DNA from: Omphalotus guepiniiformis
Lineage: Eukaryota > Basidiomycota > Agaricomycetes > Agaricales > Omphalotaceae
Length of the DNA stretch: 64,000 bases
Reading direction: 5' to 3'
Assembly (NCBI GenBank): GCA_028554645.1
Contig: JAQOOI010000046.1
Span: 157,322-221,321, forward strand
Below are positions 40,426 to 51,546 of this stretch, piece after piece. Within the stretch, counting starts at the first letter, position 1. Each line of letters starts with the position of its first letter. A program made the position numbers and the translations under genes. Below the pieces are notes generated by a model, which worked only from the letters and a program-made list of their open reading frames with translations, was not told the DNA's origin and did not search any database.

Positions 40426-41325
40426 ATGAAGGAATGGGCAATGATCAGGAGTGTAATCATAGTATATGTTGTACTAATGTTTTGATGCTTTGATGTATGT
40501 ATATTCATGAATTCAAGAGTCCCGGAATATTGGGGAAGCCATTTTTTTAGTACTTTTTTGAACCATTTGATAAAAAGAAACGCGCCATTGAATGGAAAGA
40601 ATGACTGAATTAAAGGGGATGAGGATGAGGGCGAGGACGAGGACAAAGATGAAGAGAACGATGAACACGAAAGAGAGTTTGCGTATTGCGCATTTGTTGA
40701 GAAAGCGGGAGATGGAGAGGAGGAGAGTGAGGAGGAGGAGCAGGAGGAGGAGGAGGAGCAGGAGGAGGAGCAGGAGCAGGAGCAGGAGCAGGAAGAGTAT
40801 GATGATCCAGTCGAGGGTGAGGAAGAGGAAGAGGAGGGGGGATTTGTCTTGGATTGGAAGGAATGGAAACATCGGGAATCACCGGATGAGGGTGAGGAAG
40901 GCCTCGGAGAAAGGGCTTGCGATGAAGACAAGGACGATGAAGAAGACAGGGATGGGGACGAAGGTGAAGAAGATGAAGGCGAGGACGATGAAGAAGAAGA
41001 AGAGGATGAAGACAAAGAAGAATTGAGAGAACAGGATGAAGACGAAGGAGAAGATAACCATGCTGAAAGTGATGAAGATTCCGACTCACTCGATTTGGAT
41101 GAACGTATCAGACGACTGAATGTGTAAATGAAGGAATGGGCAAAGATAGGGAGTGTAATCATAGTATATGTTGTACTAATATTTTGATGATTTGATGTAT
41201 ATATATTCATGAATTCAAGAGAGTTCACAATCCCGGAATATTGGAGAAGCCATTCTTTTAGTACTTCTTTTTAACCATTTGATAAAAAGAAACGCGCCAT
41301 TGATTGAAAAGAATGACTAAATTCA
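39838..41325. repeat. Tandem duplication of the SRA gene 3' end
   Basis: Unit 1 (about 39,838-40,617) and unit 2 (about 40,618-41,325) share the acidic coding tail, the stop codon, and about 190 bp of 3' flank (GAATGGGCAA, GTGTAATCATAGTATATGTT, AAAAAGAAACGCGCCATTGA). Coding similarity begins at GATGAGG(G/A)(C/T)GA-type sequence in both. They differ mainly in the number of GAG/GAC codons. Confidence 0.8.
40609..41127 (+). pseudogene. Truncated duplicate of SRA gene acidic tail
   Basis: Open for 172 codons, from a TGA at 40,606 to the stop at 41,125-41,127, with no starting ATG in the homologous part. It carries the same markers as the parent tail: FAYCAFVEKAGDGEEE, EEYDDPVEG, GGFVLDWKEWKHRESPDEG, and a C-terminus LDLDERIRRLNV almost identical to the parent. 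The SRA domain and all upstream exons are missing. It is probably a non-functional by-product of unequal exchange in the repeat-rich tail. Confidence 0.75.
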
Positions 41326-41374
41326 AAATTTGTACTATATCATACATTTAGTTCATCAACACATTCCCCTCCAC

Positions 41375-43154
41375 TTAAAGTCTCAACGTAACATCCGCCA
41401 ACGTCGTCTTCAACACCACCCTCCCCTTTCCCCTCTTCCCATCGCCCTCCCCCTCCCCCTCCCAAACCACACTCCCCCTAACAACCCCCCTCCCCTTCCT
41501 CTCCCAACTCACAACCCTCTTCCTCCCTCCCCCCTCCGGATCCTCAACATCCTCATCAACCAAAACATCCTGCCTCCCAATCCCCGATCCCGATCCCAAA
41601 AGCTCGAAAACCCCTTCGTACGTCTCGTGGAGCTGCACATCGATTGGTGCGAGGGATGTGTGTGCGGAGAGGGTGAGGGTTGAGGTTGATGGGGCGGTGG
41701 GGATGTGGAGGTTGATTGGGGCGAGGGAGGTACGGGTGTGGATTGTGAAGTTTCCTCCGGAGGAGGATGAGGGGGAGGATGAGGTGGTGGTGGCGTCTTT
41801 GGTTATTGTGAAGAGGGAGACGGAACCGGTGATTGGGCTATATAGTGTACAGATGAGATGAAGGGTCGGATAATTTAGAATAGTAGGAAAACATGACATA
41901 CGCATTCGCAGTCCGCATATGAACTGAAGTCGAAGAAGCCGAAGATTTATTATTATAAAGGCTCACATCAACATCGATATGAGCATTAACAGTTTCCAGC
42001 TTCAACGAATCCTTTGCACTAAACTTCCCCTCGATTGGGCTATTCGCAGTCATCACCGTAACTTTGCCTCCTGATAAAGACTACAATCCAATCCAATCAA
42101 GTCAGTTCACGTATATCCGTGCGTCAAGAACTCAAAAACAACGTACCTCGACTGAGATAGGTAACATCGACCCTTTCAATGAAATAGAGTTGAAATGCAC
42201 CGAGTCGGCGAGATCACCGACGTTATGAGAGAATAACCCCATGTTGGTGTTGAAATCCTTGATAGATAAAGGAGAGCTGGAGGGTCCTTTTGGCAGAATG
42301 ACTTTTACGTGAAAGTCGATATGTGTGTGGTGTTCGTGGTGATCGTGGCGGTGACGATCATGAACGGACTAGAAACAGAAGCAACCGCCTATAAATATGC
42401 GTTTCATTAGAGTAAATGTAAGGTCACATACGAAAATCCCAACACCATGTTCTCCCTCCCTCCCTTTAAGTTGACACAATTGAACATACTTAAGAACGTG
42501 GAGTGGGCGGTAGCTTGTGGTGACGCTAACAACAGCAGAATCACCACTGAGTTCATCCGACTGTACAACCTCTACTTTTCCAATCGACAACGGACCACGG
42601 GAGAGTAGGAAAAGTTGATCTGCTGAGATTGGAAGCTCGAAGGTATCGGTGAGACTCTCGATATCATGTGGATATTCAGAATAATCTCGTCCTGCGTTGC
42701 TAGGCTCCTCATCAGATTCTGGCCATTCAGCACAGTGATCAATTGTCAGCTCTGGTGGGATAGGCCATTGTGGTTCGAGAGTCGAGGTGACGGAATGCTC
42801 GCCCTACACGTATGAATAACATTAGCAGCAAATCCAGGTAGGAAGGGGGGAGGGGGGGGAACTGACCCATTGAGGAGACCCATGACGCCAATGATTATGA
42901 CGATGCCCGCCTCGCTCTCGACGGAACTTCAGAGCATCGTGTAGAAGAGCCTTGAAAGCGAAGAAAAGCAATAAACCAGCGACGAAGAATTTGAAAAAAC
43001 GCTTTTTGTGAAAACGTCGACGATGAGCGGGGTCGTGGTCGTGTTCGTGATTACGATCATGATCACGAAAAGAGTGAGGTGAATGGTGGCACGATTCGCA
43101 TGCGCATGCGCATACGTGTGGGGTGGAAATCAGAGGTGATTTTTCTTCATCCAT
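41375..43154 (-). CDS. Membrane-anchored beta-repeat protein (paralogue 1 of 3)
   Basis: Exons 42867-43154, 42432-42803, 42147-42368, 41902-42080 and 41375-41837 give 507 residues in phase. The N-terminus is His/Cys-rich (CACACESCHHSPHSF, HDRNHEHDHDPAHRRRF), then a single membrane helix FFKFFVAGLLLFFAFKALL at about residues 54-72. The rest is a series of short beta-strand repeats: FELPISADQLFLLSRGPLSI, DFNTNMGLFSHNVGDLADS, VMTANSPIEGKFSAKDSLKL, TVNAHIDVDVSL and TSLAPINLHIPTAP. The recurring T-x-N-A/S-x-I pattern resembles DUF4097-type adhesin-like folds. Two paralogues lie next to it in the opposite orientation with the same exon plan. Function unknown; a type II surface or endomembrane protein is likely. 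Confidence 0.72.
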
Positions 43155-44007
43155 AGCTAGGGCGACTAGGGAGTTGACGTTGATAAATCCAAGACAAAGT
43201 GATGCTTTATATCTGAGGAAGAAATCAATAACATTCGTCAGCTTTTATAAAAATTCGGCACACACCGTCAGACTATGTTTCAGAGGCAGACTGCGCTGCG
43301 CCTCTTTCGGCAACACCGCTGCGGAGTTGAAGCATCCCTATCAGAAATTGAGTCGATGTCATTGAGTGAATAGATCCAGGAGGTTTTGTCAGGAATCGAG
43401 TGCTGCGTCATGAGGGTAGATATCGATAGACAGCGGAAACGGCAGGGCTAGGTGGAGGGGGTACGCAAAATATACTGCGGGTCACGAACTCGAGAGATCT
43501 TTATCAATGCCAGGAGATGCCTATCAGTTCTTGTGGCGAGTCAATTGACGGACGCGCAGTAACAGGCATGAGATGCATACTGGGCGAGAAAATATTGAAT
43601 GATAGAGAGAGAGGAAAGGAGAGTGAAGCAGGGAAAGGGAACGAAAAAAGAGGGTCCCGGAAAGAGAACGGTCCGGCAAACCGAACATAAGCGCTTCACC
43701 GACGAGCGCTTTTATGTCTTTATTTTATTTCTCCCTTCTTCCACACAATTGCGTCGTAACATGGCACTTGAACCCGCTGAACCTTCGGCTTCACCCAGGC
43801 CCATCTCTTCCAAACCAGATGACCCCATTCCCAAGCGCAGCAGGAGTAAACCTTGGCACTCATGGGTACGCAACTCAAGATCTCGCCTTCTGAAAACTGC
43901 GCAGCAGTAAACCGCTGACAACTCTTTTCTAAATTCTTTCAACCTTCTTTCGGCACACATCTACAGATACCCAGTATCACTCGAATCCACCCCACTACAT
44001 CCCCTGA

Positions 44008-45400
44008 ATGACCCAGCCCACACTCGCAGACAAATGGGTTTCCTCATTCCGCATGACAATCGACCGTGAAGCTGAAGCAGAATGGTCTCCAGTACCTCCC
44101 GGTTCTTCGAGTACCCAGCCAGGCATAGGAACTCTCAAATCATCTTTTCACCTCCCAGTGACATCTACTCGACTTTTCTGTATCTCTCGTGGTGATTTAT
44201 CCTCTGGAAATATACGCATCGCGCAGGTTGACCGCGTCAGCGACTTCGTCTTCGTTCACGTCACTGTAGAGCTCTCTCCCGGAGAGAGTCATGCTAAAGT
44301 TGGAGATTTCATGGTGTGTGCGTTGAAGAGGAAAGAGACGCAGTATGGTATTGGGATATTCGTGCGTATTTCGTTCCTCTCTTTCGTCGTCGTGACTCGG
44401 ATGCGATGCTGAATATGGTTCGAGTTTATAGACTTCGACTTCTGAACAACATTCCGACGGGTTGCATTCACAGCAATTCCGAATGCACTTCACCATCCTC
44501 ATAGAATTCCCCAAACCAAAACCAACTACCCATCTTCTCAAAATCCGGAATTTCGAAACGGATATGCCTCTGTTCTCTCATCAAGTCGATAATCTCGCTC
44601 CTGGAGTTGAATTTCGGACAATTTCGTTGAGGAGTTGTACCAAGTCTATATTAGTTGATGTGAGTTGCCATCCTTTCGATGCGATGCAAGGAACAAGCAA
44701 GCTCCTTCAGTACTGAGATTACTGATTACTCTCCCAGTCTCTCCGAGCTCGAAAAACATATTGCGAGACATCGAATTCATCTATCGAAGGAACATTCATA
44801 GCAAGCACCTCACTCAAAATGATCACAGCCAACGCTCATATCAGGGCGTCCGTACGCCTTGAAAATGCAGACCCACGTAAATCCACGGAACTGACGATGA
44901 ACACCAGCCATGGGTGAGTCATCTCTCTATTATCACTATCACTATTCACCCTTCCAACTGACTGGTTTACCAGCCCAATATTCGGTTCAATAACGCTTTT
45001 CGCACCGAGCTCCTCAAACCCCAACCCCGAACGTGGCGGAAACTTCTTCGTCAATGCTTCAACTAACAACGCCCCACTGACAATAACGTTTCCCTCCGCG
45101 CCTCTTGAGTGTAATCTTCACATTCGGGCGATTTCTTCGATTGGTGAGATAGATGTTACGCTTCCGGAGACGTACGAAGGGTCGTTTAAGGTCACGGGGC
45201 ACGCGGAGGTTGTTCAACGACTCGGAGACGATGCTTCGCATTCGCGGGGGCAAGAGCAGGGAAAACGGAATGTGGAGTTTGAGGTGGATGAGGAAGCTGT
45301 TGTGGCTGGATGGGTTAGTTGTACGCAGGAAGGGAGGTGTAGAGGTGTTGTTGAGGTGTCGACGTCCATTGCAGGGGCTAGGCTGCGGTTGTGTCAGTAG
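44008..45400 (+). CDS. Beta-repeat protein (paralogue 2 of 3)
   Basis: Exons 44008-44361, 44474-44659, 44738-44913 and 44974-45400 give 380 residues. It aligns along its length with paralogue 3 and with the part of paralogue 1 after the membrane helix: FHLPVTSTRLFCISRGDLSS, IRNFETDMPLFSHQVDNLAP, EGTFIASTSLKMITANAHIR, INASTNNAP-like FFVNASTNNAPLTITFP and LPETYEGSFKV. No membrane helix from this start. An upstream open stretch (43,761-43,910; MALEPAEPSASPRP, KRSRSKPWHSW) could be a 5' exon but no in-frame join was found. Confidence 0.68.
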
Positions 45401-45829
45401 AAGAGAAGAATGTTTCTGTTTGTCATTGCATTTTTCGAAGGCGCTAAACCAAGTCATCGCTAGACGCCCAAACACATGTTACAGCCCCTCATGGCACAGG
45501 TATTTAACACCGTTCCTATAAGCGCTCAAGTTTTTTACATAGGCCGTACCACGCCTTGCCTTGTCCCTGTGCTGTCCTATTGCACTTCAGTGACTCAATG
45601 CGAAGTTGTAGTCTGTCATGCATTTTAGTTTAAAGGTATTACAGCTGAATTTCAATGGAATTTCGAGTATTTAAGGGCGGATGGAGATTATGGCCACGGC
45701 CACATTCATACTGTGGCAACTTCTTTCAGTCACAATTCTTTCAGTACACTTCACCTTTTAACCTTAATCACACGCGACATCCACGACTTTCCCTCACTCT
45801 ACTGCCTGCTGCCTACTTGCTTACTTCCA

Positions 45830-47270
45830 ATGCCTCCCTCTTTCAACAGCACAAGCGCCGAAAACCTCCTATGGTCAATCCCACCAGACCTAACCATCAC
45901 TCGCGAAGCCCACTGGACTCGCTCACCCCACATGGGGCACTCCAACTCCGACACCGCAGTAGCGTCCTTCGAACTTCCTCTAACATCCGAAAAGATCTTT
46001 TTACAATCTGCTGGTCCGTTTAGTAAAGGAGATCTTAAAGTTATAGCGGATGATGAAGTTAGGGGGTATGTTGTTGTTAGGGTTTATGTGAGGACGACGG
46101 TGCCGGGGTGTGTGAGGGTTTGTGAGGTTAGGAAGGTGGGGGGAGGAGGGGGGAATCAATGTGGTGTTGGGGTTGGGGTTTTTGTATGTATTTTGTTTTC
46201 CCCATTTCTGTGTTTCTTTATAATGGTCAGTTTAACCCACCTTCACCCGGCAGACTCGGTCAAATAGAACCAGCAGAAACGGTTTCCTTCAACAAACGAT
46301 AAACTTCCAATGCGAAGTCATCGTTTCTTTCCCTCGCGCAACTTCACCACGAGCCGCTTCGTTGACCGTATCGAATTTCGAAACCGATATGCCTGGGTTT
46401 ACACACTTGATTGGGAAAATCGCTCGTGTTGTTTCGTTTAAGAATATCTCTCTTGGTTCTGCGAATGCTTTGATTGATATTGGCGTGAGTGATTAATACC
46501 GTATGTGAATCGCCACGGGGGCTAACCAGCGTATTGCGTTTTTGTTTTTTTTGCTTTTTGCGTTTTGAAGTCCATACGCGCGACACGCGCAGTGGTTAAA
46601 ACTAACAACGCGGCTATTCAAGGCGTTTTCGTTGTTATAGCTTCTCTTGAGCTCGTTACGAGCAATGCTATGATTCAGTGTGCTATGGTTGTTGTTAATC
46701 ATGCTGAGAATAGACCTACGAAGGTTTCGATGAAATCGTCTAATGGGTAAGCCACGCGCACGCGTATCCTGATCGATCTAATATCCTTTTTGGAACAGTA
46801 ATATCAACAGTAACATCATGCTCTACTCATTCCCCGAGCCCACCGAGACCACAGCCTTCGACAGACTCCCCCCTCTAACCGAAACAGGCGGATCCTATAC
46901 AATATCAACACAAACATCAAACGCACCAATCTCACTAGATATCTCAGAAGCACCGAAATGCAGTACACTTAACCTTAATGCGACAACATCGAATGCGAAA
47001 GCACATGTTAGATTACCGAAGAGGTTTAGTGGGGAGTTTGATGTGGGGAGTTCGAGGTGGAGTGGTGTGGATGTGAGGTATGGGGGTGGGGAGAGGGATG
47101 AGGAGGGGAATTTGAGGTATGTGGATGTTAGGAAGGATGGGAGTTGGAGGACGAGGGGGTTTGTTCGTTGGGGTCCGGTGCGAGCGCAGGGAGCGGGAGC
47201 GGGAAGGGGGGGAGGGGGAGGAAATGTTGTTGTGAGTACGTCGAATGCGAGTGCGTCGTTACAGCTATAG
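45830..47270 (+). CDS. Beta-repeat protein (paralogue 3 of 3)
   Basis: Exons 45830-46183, 46254-46484, 46571-46746 and 46799-47270 give 410 residues. Its exon 1 (354 nt) and exon 3 (176 nt) are exactly the same lengths as in paralogue 2. Signatures: FELPLTSEKIFLQSAGPFSK, SNFETDMPGFTHLIGKIARV, VVKTNNAAIQGVFVVIASLE, LVTSNAMIQCAMVV, TQTSNAPISLDISEAP, NLNATTSNAKAHVRLPKRF. No signal peptide or membrane helix. The C-terminus is glycine-rich (GAGAGRGGGGG). Head-to-tail with paralogue 2, so a local duplication. Confidence 0.7.
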
Positions 47271-48316
47271 ATTAGCTGCCCCGAGAGTATGTTTCTTCTT
47301 CGTGGTTGATATCGTTCGTTACAGAGCCTGTAGAATCGAATCCTATTGAATCACGTAGTAGTAGGTCAGGACCTGTCATGTATATCTAAAGTGTATTAGT
47401 CTTTCCTTCGCCTTTAATTTCATTCAAATTCTGTGAAGATGAAATGCTGTGAGCCAGGCAAACATCACCGAGAAGTGCGAACACTGGTTCCACGCAGACG
47501 ACACATTATTCGTGCTCCCAACCATTTTATATCAAACATAGCCGTCATCCGGTGTATGTACCATATCCTGCTCCATCCTCATCTCCAATCGCACTGCATT
47601 GCAGCCATGCATATTTTTTGCTATCAATTTCAAGGGTAGACTCTGGTATACACTACCGAGGAGGCGGAGCGGAAGAGAAGGGAGCATGCGAGAATAAATG
47701 CCGACAAAGGGAGATAACTTGCTTGGACGCGTCAACATAAGACACAGAACACACACATTCAATCCAAACGATTTAGAATCATCATTAAGAAACATTACAC
47801 CAATGTAAGTATCTACCCAAAGATCCACTTCCCAAACCCCTCCGACTCGAAAGAAAAAACAATCCGAATCATCACCAGGATCCAGCAAAACAAAACACAA
47901 AAAACACCCAAAGTTGCGTTTTCCAAAAATTGCTGAAAGCCAAAGCTTTCAGACGGGTTCGGATGTATAATTTGCAATCAGCAAAAAGACTGTGCCTCGG
48001 TAAAGACCTCACTGGCGACAGTATGCCCTAGCACAAAGATAAAGGAAACAAACACGATCCACCAAGGGATTATATAGTCCCCTGGGTACGCACGGACCAG
48101 TTGGTGGTATTTGGACGAAAGGGAACCGGCGGAGAGCTCATGATCAGAGTAGATCCCGGGCCGGTGGTGAGCTGACTCATTGATATTGGTCAGTTAAGGC
48201 TGTGCAGCCCTGTGCCTGCTCTGGCTCTCCTTCGACTCTCGAGTGTTCGTTCTGCCTCTTGCGTATACGACCCGGACACGTACACGTACACCCCCTGGGC
48301 GGCCTCCCTCCTCACC
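47271..48316. other. Intergenic region, no gene seen
   Basis: About 1 kb with short open frames only. It should contain the promoter of the gene starting at 48,317 (CCCTCCTCACCATG start context). Confidence 0.4.
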
Positions 48317-49923
48317 ATGATATTCGACAAAACACCTTTACCTGAAGATCCAACCCCCTCTGAAGCTCCTCCGTCGTATGAAGATATTCGTGGCGCTGGT
48401 TCTGGTGCTTCTGGACTCAGTGCTAGTGCTAGTGCCGCTAGTGCTAGTACGAATGTCATCTTTCGAGATACGAAGGTCGATCCGAATGGCAGCGCTTACC
48501 CTTCCCCTTCATCGACATCGACATCTACGATAACTTCCCCAACGATTCAACATTCCCCGAATTCTGCAAATTCTTATTCCTCCTCCTCCTCCTCCTCGTA
48601 CAAAGGTAAAGGCAAAGCACCCGCATCATCATCATCATCATGGTGGGGTTACGGTGGTTACGGTTTCGGCGCTTCACGTACGACACGAGAAGTACGCACG
48701 ACGGTATTGAGTATCATACGTGATCTCGTTAGCGTTTCAAACAATGGCGCTAACACTTCGTCGGGTCCTGGTGATGGTGCTGGTGTTGGGAAAGCCGCAT
48801 CGCGGAGTATTTTAGAGAGTTGTCAAGAAGCTTGTGAAGGATATTCACTTTCTCTATCGACTTTATTGCAGGAAAAGTCTATTGAGGGTCATACGCCTTT
48901 ATATTGGGCTATCATCAATCGACCTCCGGAGAACACAAATGATTCGGACGAGGATGCCACCACCCCCAACTCCGAATCAACCTCAAATTTCGACTTGTCA
49001 GGATCAAGTGATTTACTCACTTGTCTCTTATCATTCTCCGCACCATTAACACCATCCACAATATCCGACATACGAAACGCCTGCCTCGTTACATCCGATC
49101 ACGCATTTTTCCAACGATTAAGACTCTCACCCGAATTCTCACCTCTACCGGGGACAGATCAGATGGTTCTGGGAGCGACGATGAGTCCAGATGAAGTGTT
49201 TGTGGAGAATTTGAAAGGAGATGAAGGTTCTTTTGCTGTGAATTTTAAGATACCTTATTTTCAGAAAAGGATGAGGGTATCGAGGGAGGTTGTGGTGGAG
49301 TTTATTGCTAGAGGTGCGGCTTCTTTTTTTGGCTTTTGCCCCATCCCCCCCGCGAGTCTGATATTGAGGGTTTATATTTTAAAGGTCGTATGTGGAGACT
49401 TGCGTTTTGTACGCCAGAAAACCTACCTAGACACAGTCGACCTCGTTCATCAGGTTCTTGGTGTATCTCCCTATCTCTACTAGAGAATAGCCCACCTACA
49501 TGGATCGACTCACGTATCGTCATATCAGACGCTTCCACCACTAATCCCCTCTCCCCAGGCTCTTCATCGACATTCGCTAGCTTCATCCCGGGTTCGAGTT
49601 CTCTGAGCGAAGGAAGTACAAGGTCTCCCATCATCATACGTATCCAATCTATGGATCAGTTAATCCCACCATATGCGTTTCGGCATCCACATCAGTGTAG
49701 AGAGATTGTTGCTTCGTTGGATGATAGTAATCAAGGTTCAAGTCTTCAGCATGCGTACGTATAAAGCAATCCCTGTTTCGTTTCGTTTGGAGTGTTACTC
49801 ATTTGTGCACTTGTGCGCTTTTCGTTTTATAGGGGAAGCTCGTATATTGGATCAGACGAAGGGTTGAAAGCGAGATTGGAGGCGAGGTTGAGAAAACCTG
49901 AAGCTGAGTGTATTATTTGTTAG
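48317..49923 (+). CDS. Conserved basidiomycete protein of unknown function
   Basis: Exons 48317-49313, 49385-49754 and 49833-49923 give 485 residues in phase. The first 130 residues are Ser/Ala/Gly-rich and disordered, with a PPSYEDI-type motif (SEAPPSYEDIRGAG). A folded region follows: TTREVRTTVLSIIRDLVS, ILESCQEACEGYSLSLSTLL, SIEGHTPLYWAIINRPP, DLLTCLLSFSAPLTPSTISD and IRNACLVTSDHAFFQRLR. This is an ankyrin-like helix pair (EGHTPLYWAI) with a long insertion. A beta-rich part follows (FAVNFKIPYFQKRMRVS, RMWRLAFCTPENLPR, IRIQSMDQLIPPYAF). I recognise the pattern as widespread in mushrooms but know no function. Confidence 0.7.
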
Positions 49924-50089
49924 GGCCACGGACGGGGTGGGGTGGAATAATTGGGTAGTTGTAGGTTTTTAGTATTGAGATACATGTGTAACTTCTAAGG
50001 TTGCATGAGGCCCAACAACCACACTTTCAATTAGTTTATCTCGCGCCCATCTGCGTAATTCCCATTCGACCGCTGAATAAGTAACAACA

Positions 50090-50340
50090 CCCATCATCTC
50101 ATTTCCATCCCTCAGGCTCCATTCTCATTCGAAAAGCCAACATATGGGTTCTCGGTCTGCATACTGCCCACAGGGAAATGGATGAGCGTTGCGATACGTA
50201 TCAAGCTTACTGTAATCGTCTCGAGGAGGAAGATGGTGAGATTGAACTATGATCCATGGATACGTCGGTTAGAGAGATGCATTTCAGTTTTTCGTTTGAG
50301 TTGTCGTTTGCGTTTGTGAGGGTGGGGTTTGACGTGAATC
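50090..50340 (+). pseudogene. Short relic of PL14-like polysaccharide lyase
   Basis: CCATTCTCATTCGAAAAGCC then ACATATGGGTTCTCGGTCTG and GGAAATGGATGAGCGTTGCG parallel the C-terminal exon of the lyase pseudogene at 59,469-60,516 (CCGACGTATGGGTTCTCTGT, GGGAGATGGATGAGTGTTGC). Broken readings include FSFEKPTYGFSV, GKWMSVAIRIKL and EEEDGEIEL, in different frames. Only about 200 bp survive. Confidence 0.6.
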
Positions 50341-50736
50341 CGAGGAGAAAGTTGGGGACTTTGTTCTGAGGTTAGGGTTGATGGACGTGAAGGCGCCGAC
50401 AAATAGGGGAAACGTTGCGTCAGCGTGACAGTGCCGAATGATGCCGAGCTTCACGCGTCATCCTTCCGGCTGCTCCTTGCGCATGCATCTGGCATACACT
50501 CGCGTCTCGAGTGCGGAGGGATGTCAATGGGCCGACCAAAGACGTGTACCCAAATGCTGCGTGCGCCGCCGCTCGGATCTATATAAATGATCCCGCCTCT
50601 AACCTCTAAAGATCTAACTCTCCATAACATATCTTCCTTGCAATTGCAATCTTTCCTACCTTTCTCTCAACTCTCGACTCTCAAACGTCCGACTCTTTAA
50701 AGCTTTAGCTTTACCCCTCTTGACAAAAGACTCGAA

Positions 50737-51395
50737 ATGTGCGGCCATCGTCTAATGTGGTTCATCGTCGGTGCTGGAGCAGCTACATGGTACTCAAACC
50801 ACCGTGACGTGAGCCACGCCTGGGGTTGTCACCGTTCCGGTGTGCAGAGTCAAACTACTGGCAATGCCAATACTAGCGGCGGCCCCTCGGATTATCGTTC
50901 TGGTGAAGAGAAACTTGCTCAGGGTACACAACCTGAGACTCCGGGAAGTTCGTCAGGGTTCCCGGGGGTTCCGTGGAGGCAGCAAAGTCCTACGTCGATG
51001 CAGAGCTCTCCTGGGTTCGATCAGTGGGCAGAGGAGAAAGCGCGTTTTATGGAAGTTAGTCGGCAAGTTGGAGATACTGTGAGTTTAATAAATTTAACCC
51101 CTCCCCCCCAAATACACATTATCTGACGATGGATCGTTTGAATGAATGAATTAATAGGTTAGCGAGATGTCCGAAGTTACACTCGATACATTATCCAAGA
51201 GTATCGAATCAATGAAAGCTGTGCGTTCTCTCAATAATCCTATTAGAACTATCGTACTCACCTACTTTGATTCTTCAACGCACACTCTAGAGAATTGCTC
51301 AAAATCGTTTAGATCGCCAACGTGCAGAAGAAGAAAAACGGTTATCGGCGGGGTCGGAGGGGCAGAGAAATTCTACTTCGGGTCGTCTCGTTTGA
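50737..51395 (+). CDS. Small conserved membrane-anchored protein
   Basis: Exons 50737-51078, 51158-51220 and 51291-51395 give 169 residues in phase. The start MCGHRLMWFIVGAGAATWYS forms a hydrophobic N-terminal helix with a leading Cys-Gly-His, and WGCHR follows. The middle is Gly/Ser/Pro/Gln-rich. The C-terminal half is a long helix: FDQWAEEKARFMEVSRQVGD, VSEMSEVTLDTLSKSIESMK and RIAQNRLDRQRAEEEKRL. This design (short N-terminal membrane anchor, coiled-coil tail) is common in basidiomycetes and unnamed. A TATA-like TATATAAATG lies at about 50,580, upstream. Confidence 0.65.
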
Positions 51396-51546
51396 TTGAA
51401 GATAGTAAACGTATTGCTTGACTCGAACAGTTTATCCTGAACAGTTTTAATGTTGGTGTATACGGCGTGTATTCTTTTATTTATTACTTGTCATCTGTAT
51501 AATCCCCTCTCGTGCATACCTCAATGTCAAATACTATAAGTGTACC

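Noticed and set aside
39347..41228. Long Arg/Met/Lys-rich, Leu/Pro/His-rich and poly-Ser open frames over the acidic region on both strands
   Set aside because: They are out-of-frame readings of GAG/GAA/GAC-rich codons of the SRA gene tail and its duplicate.
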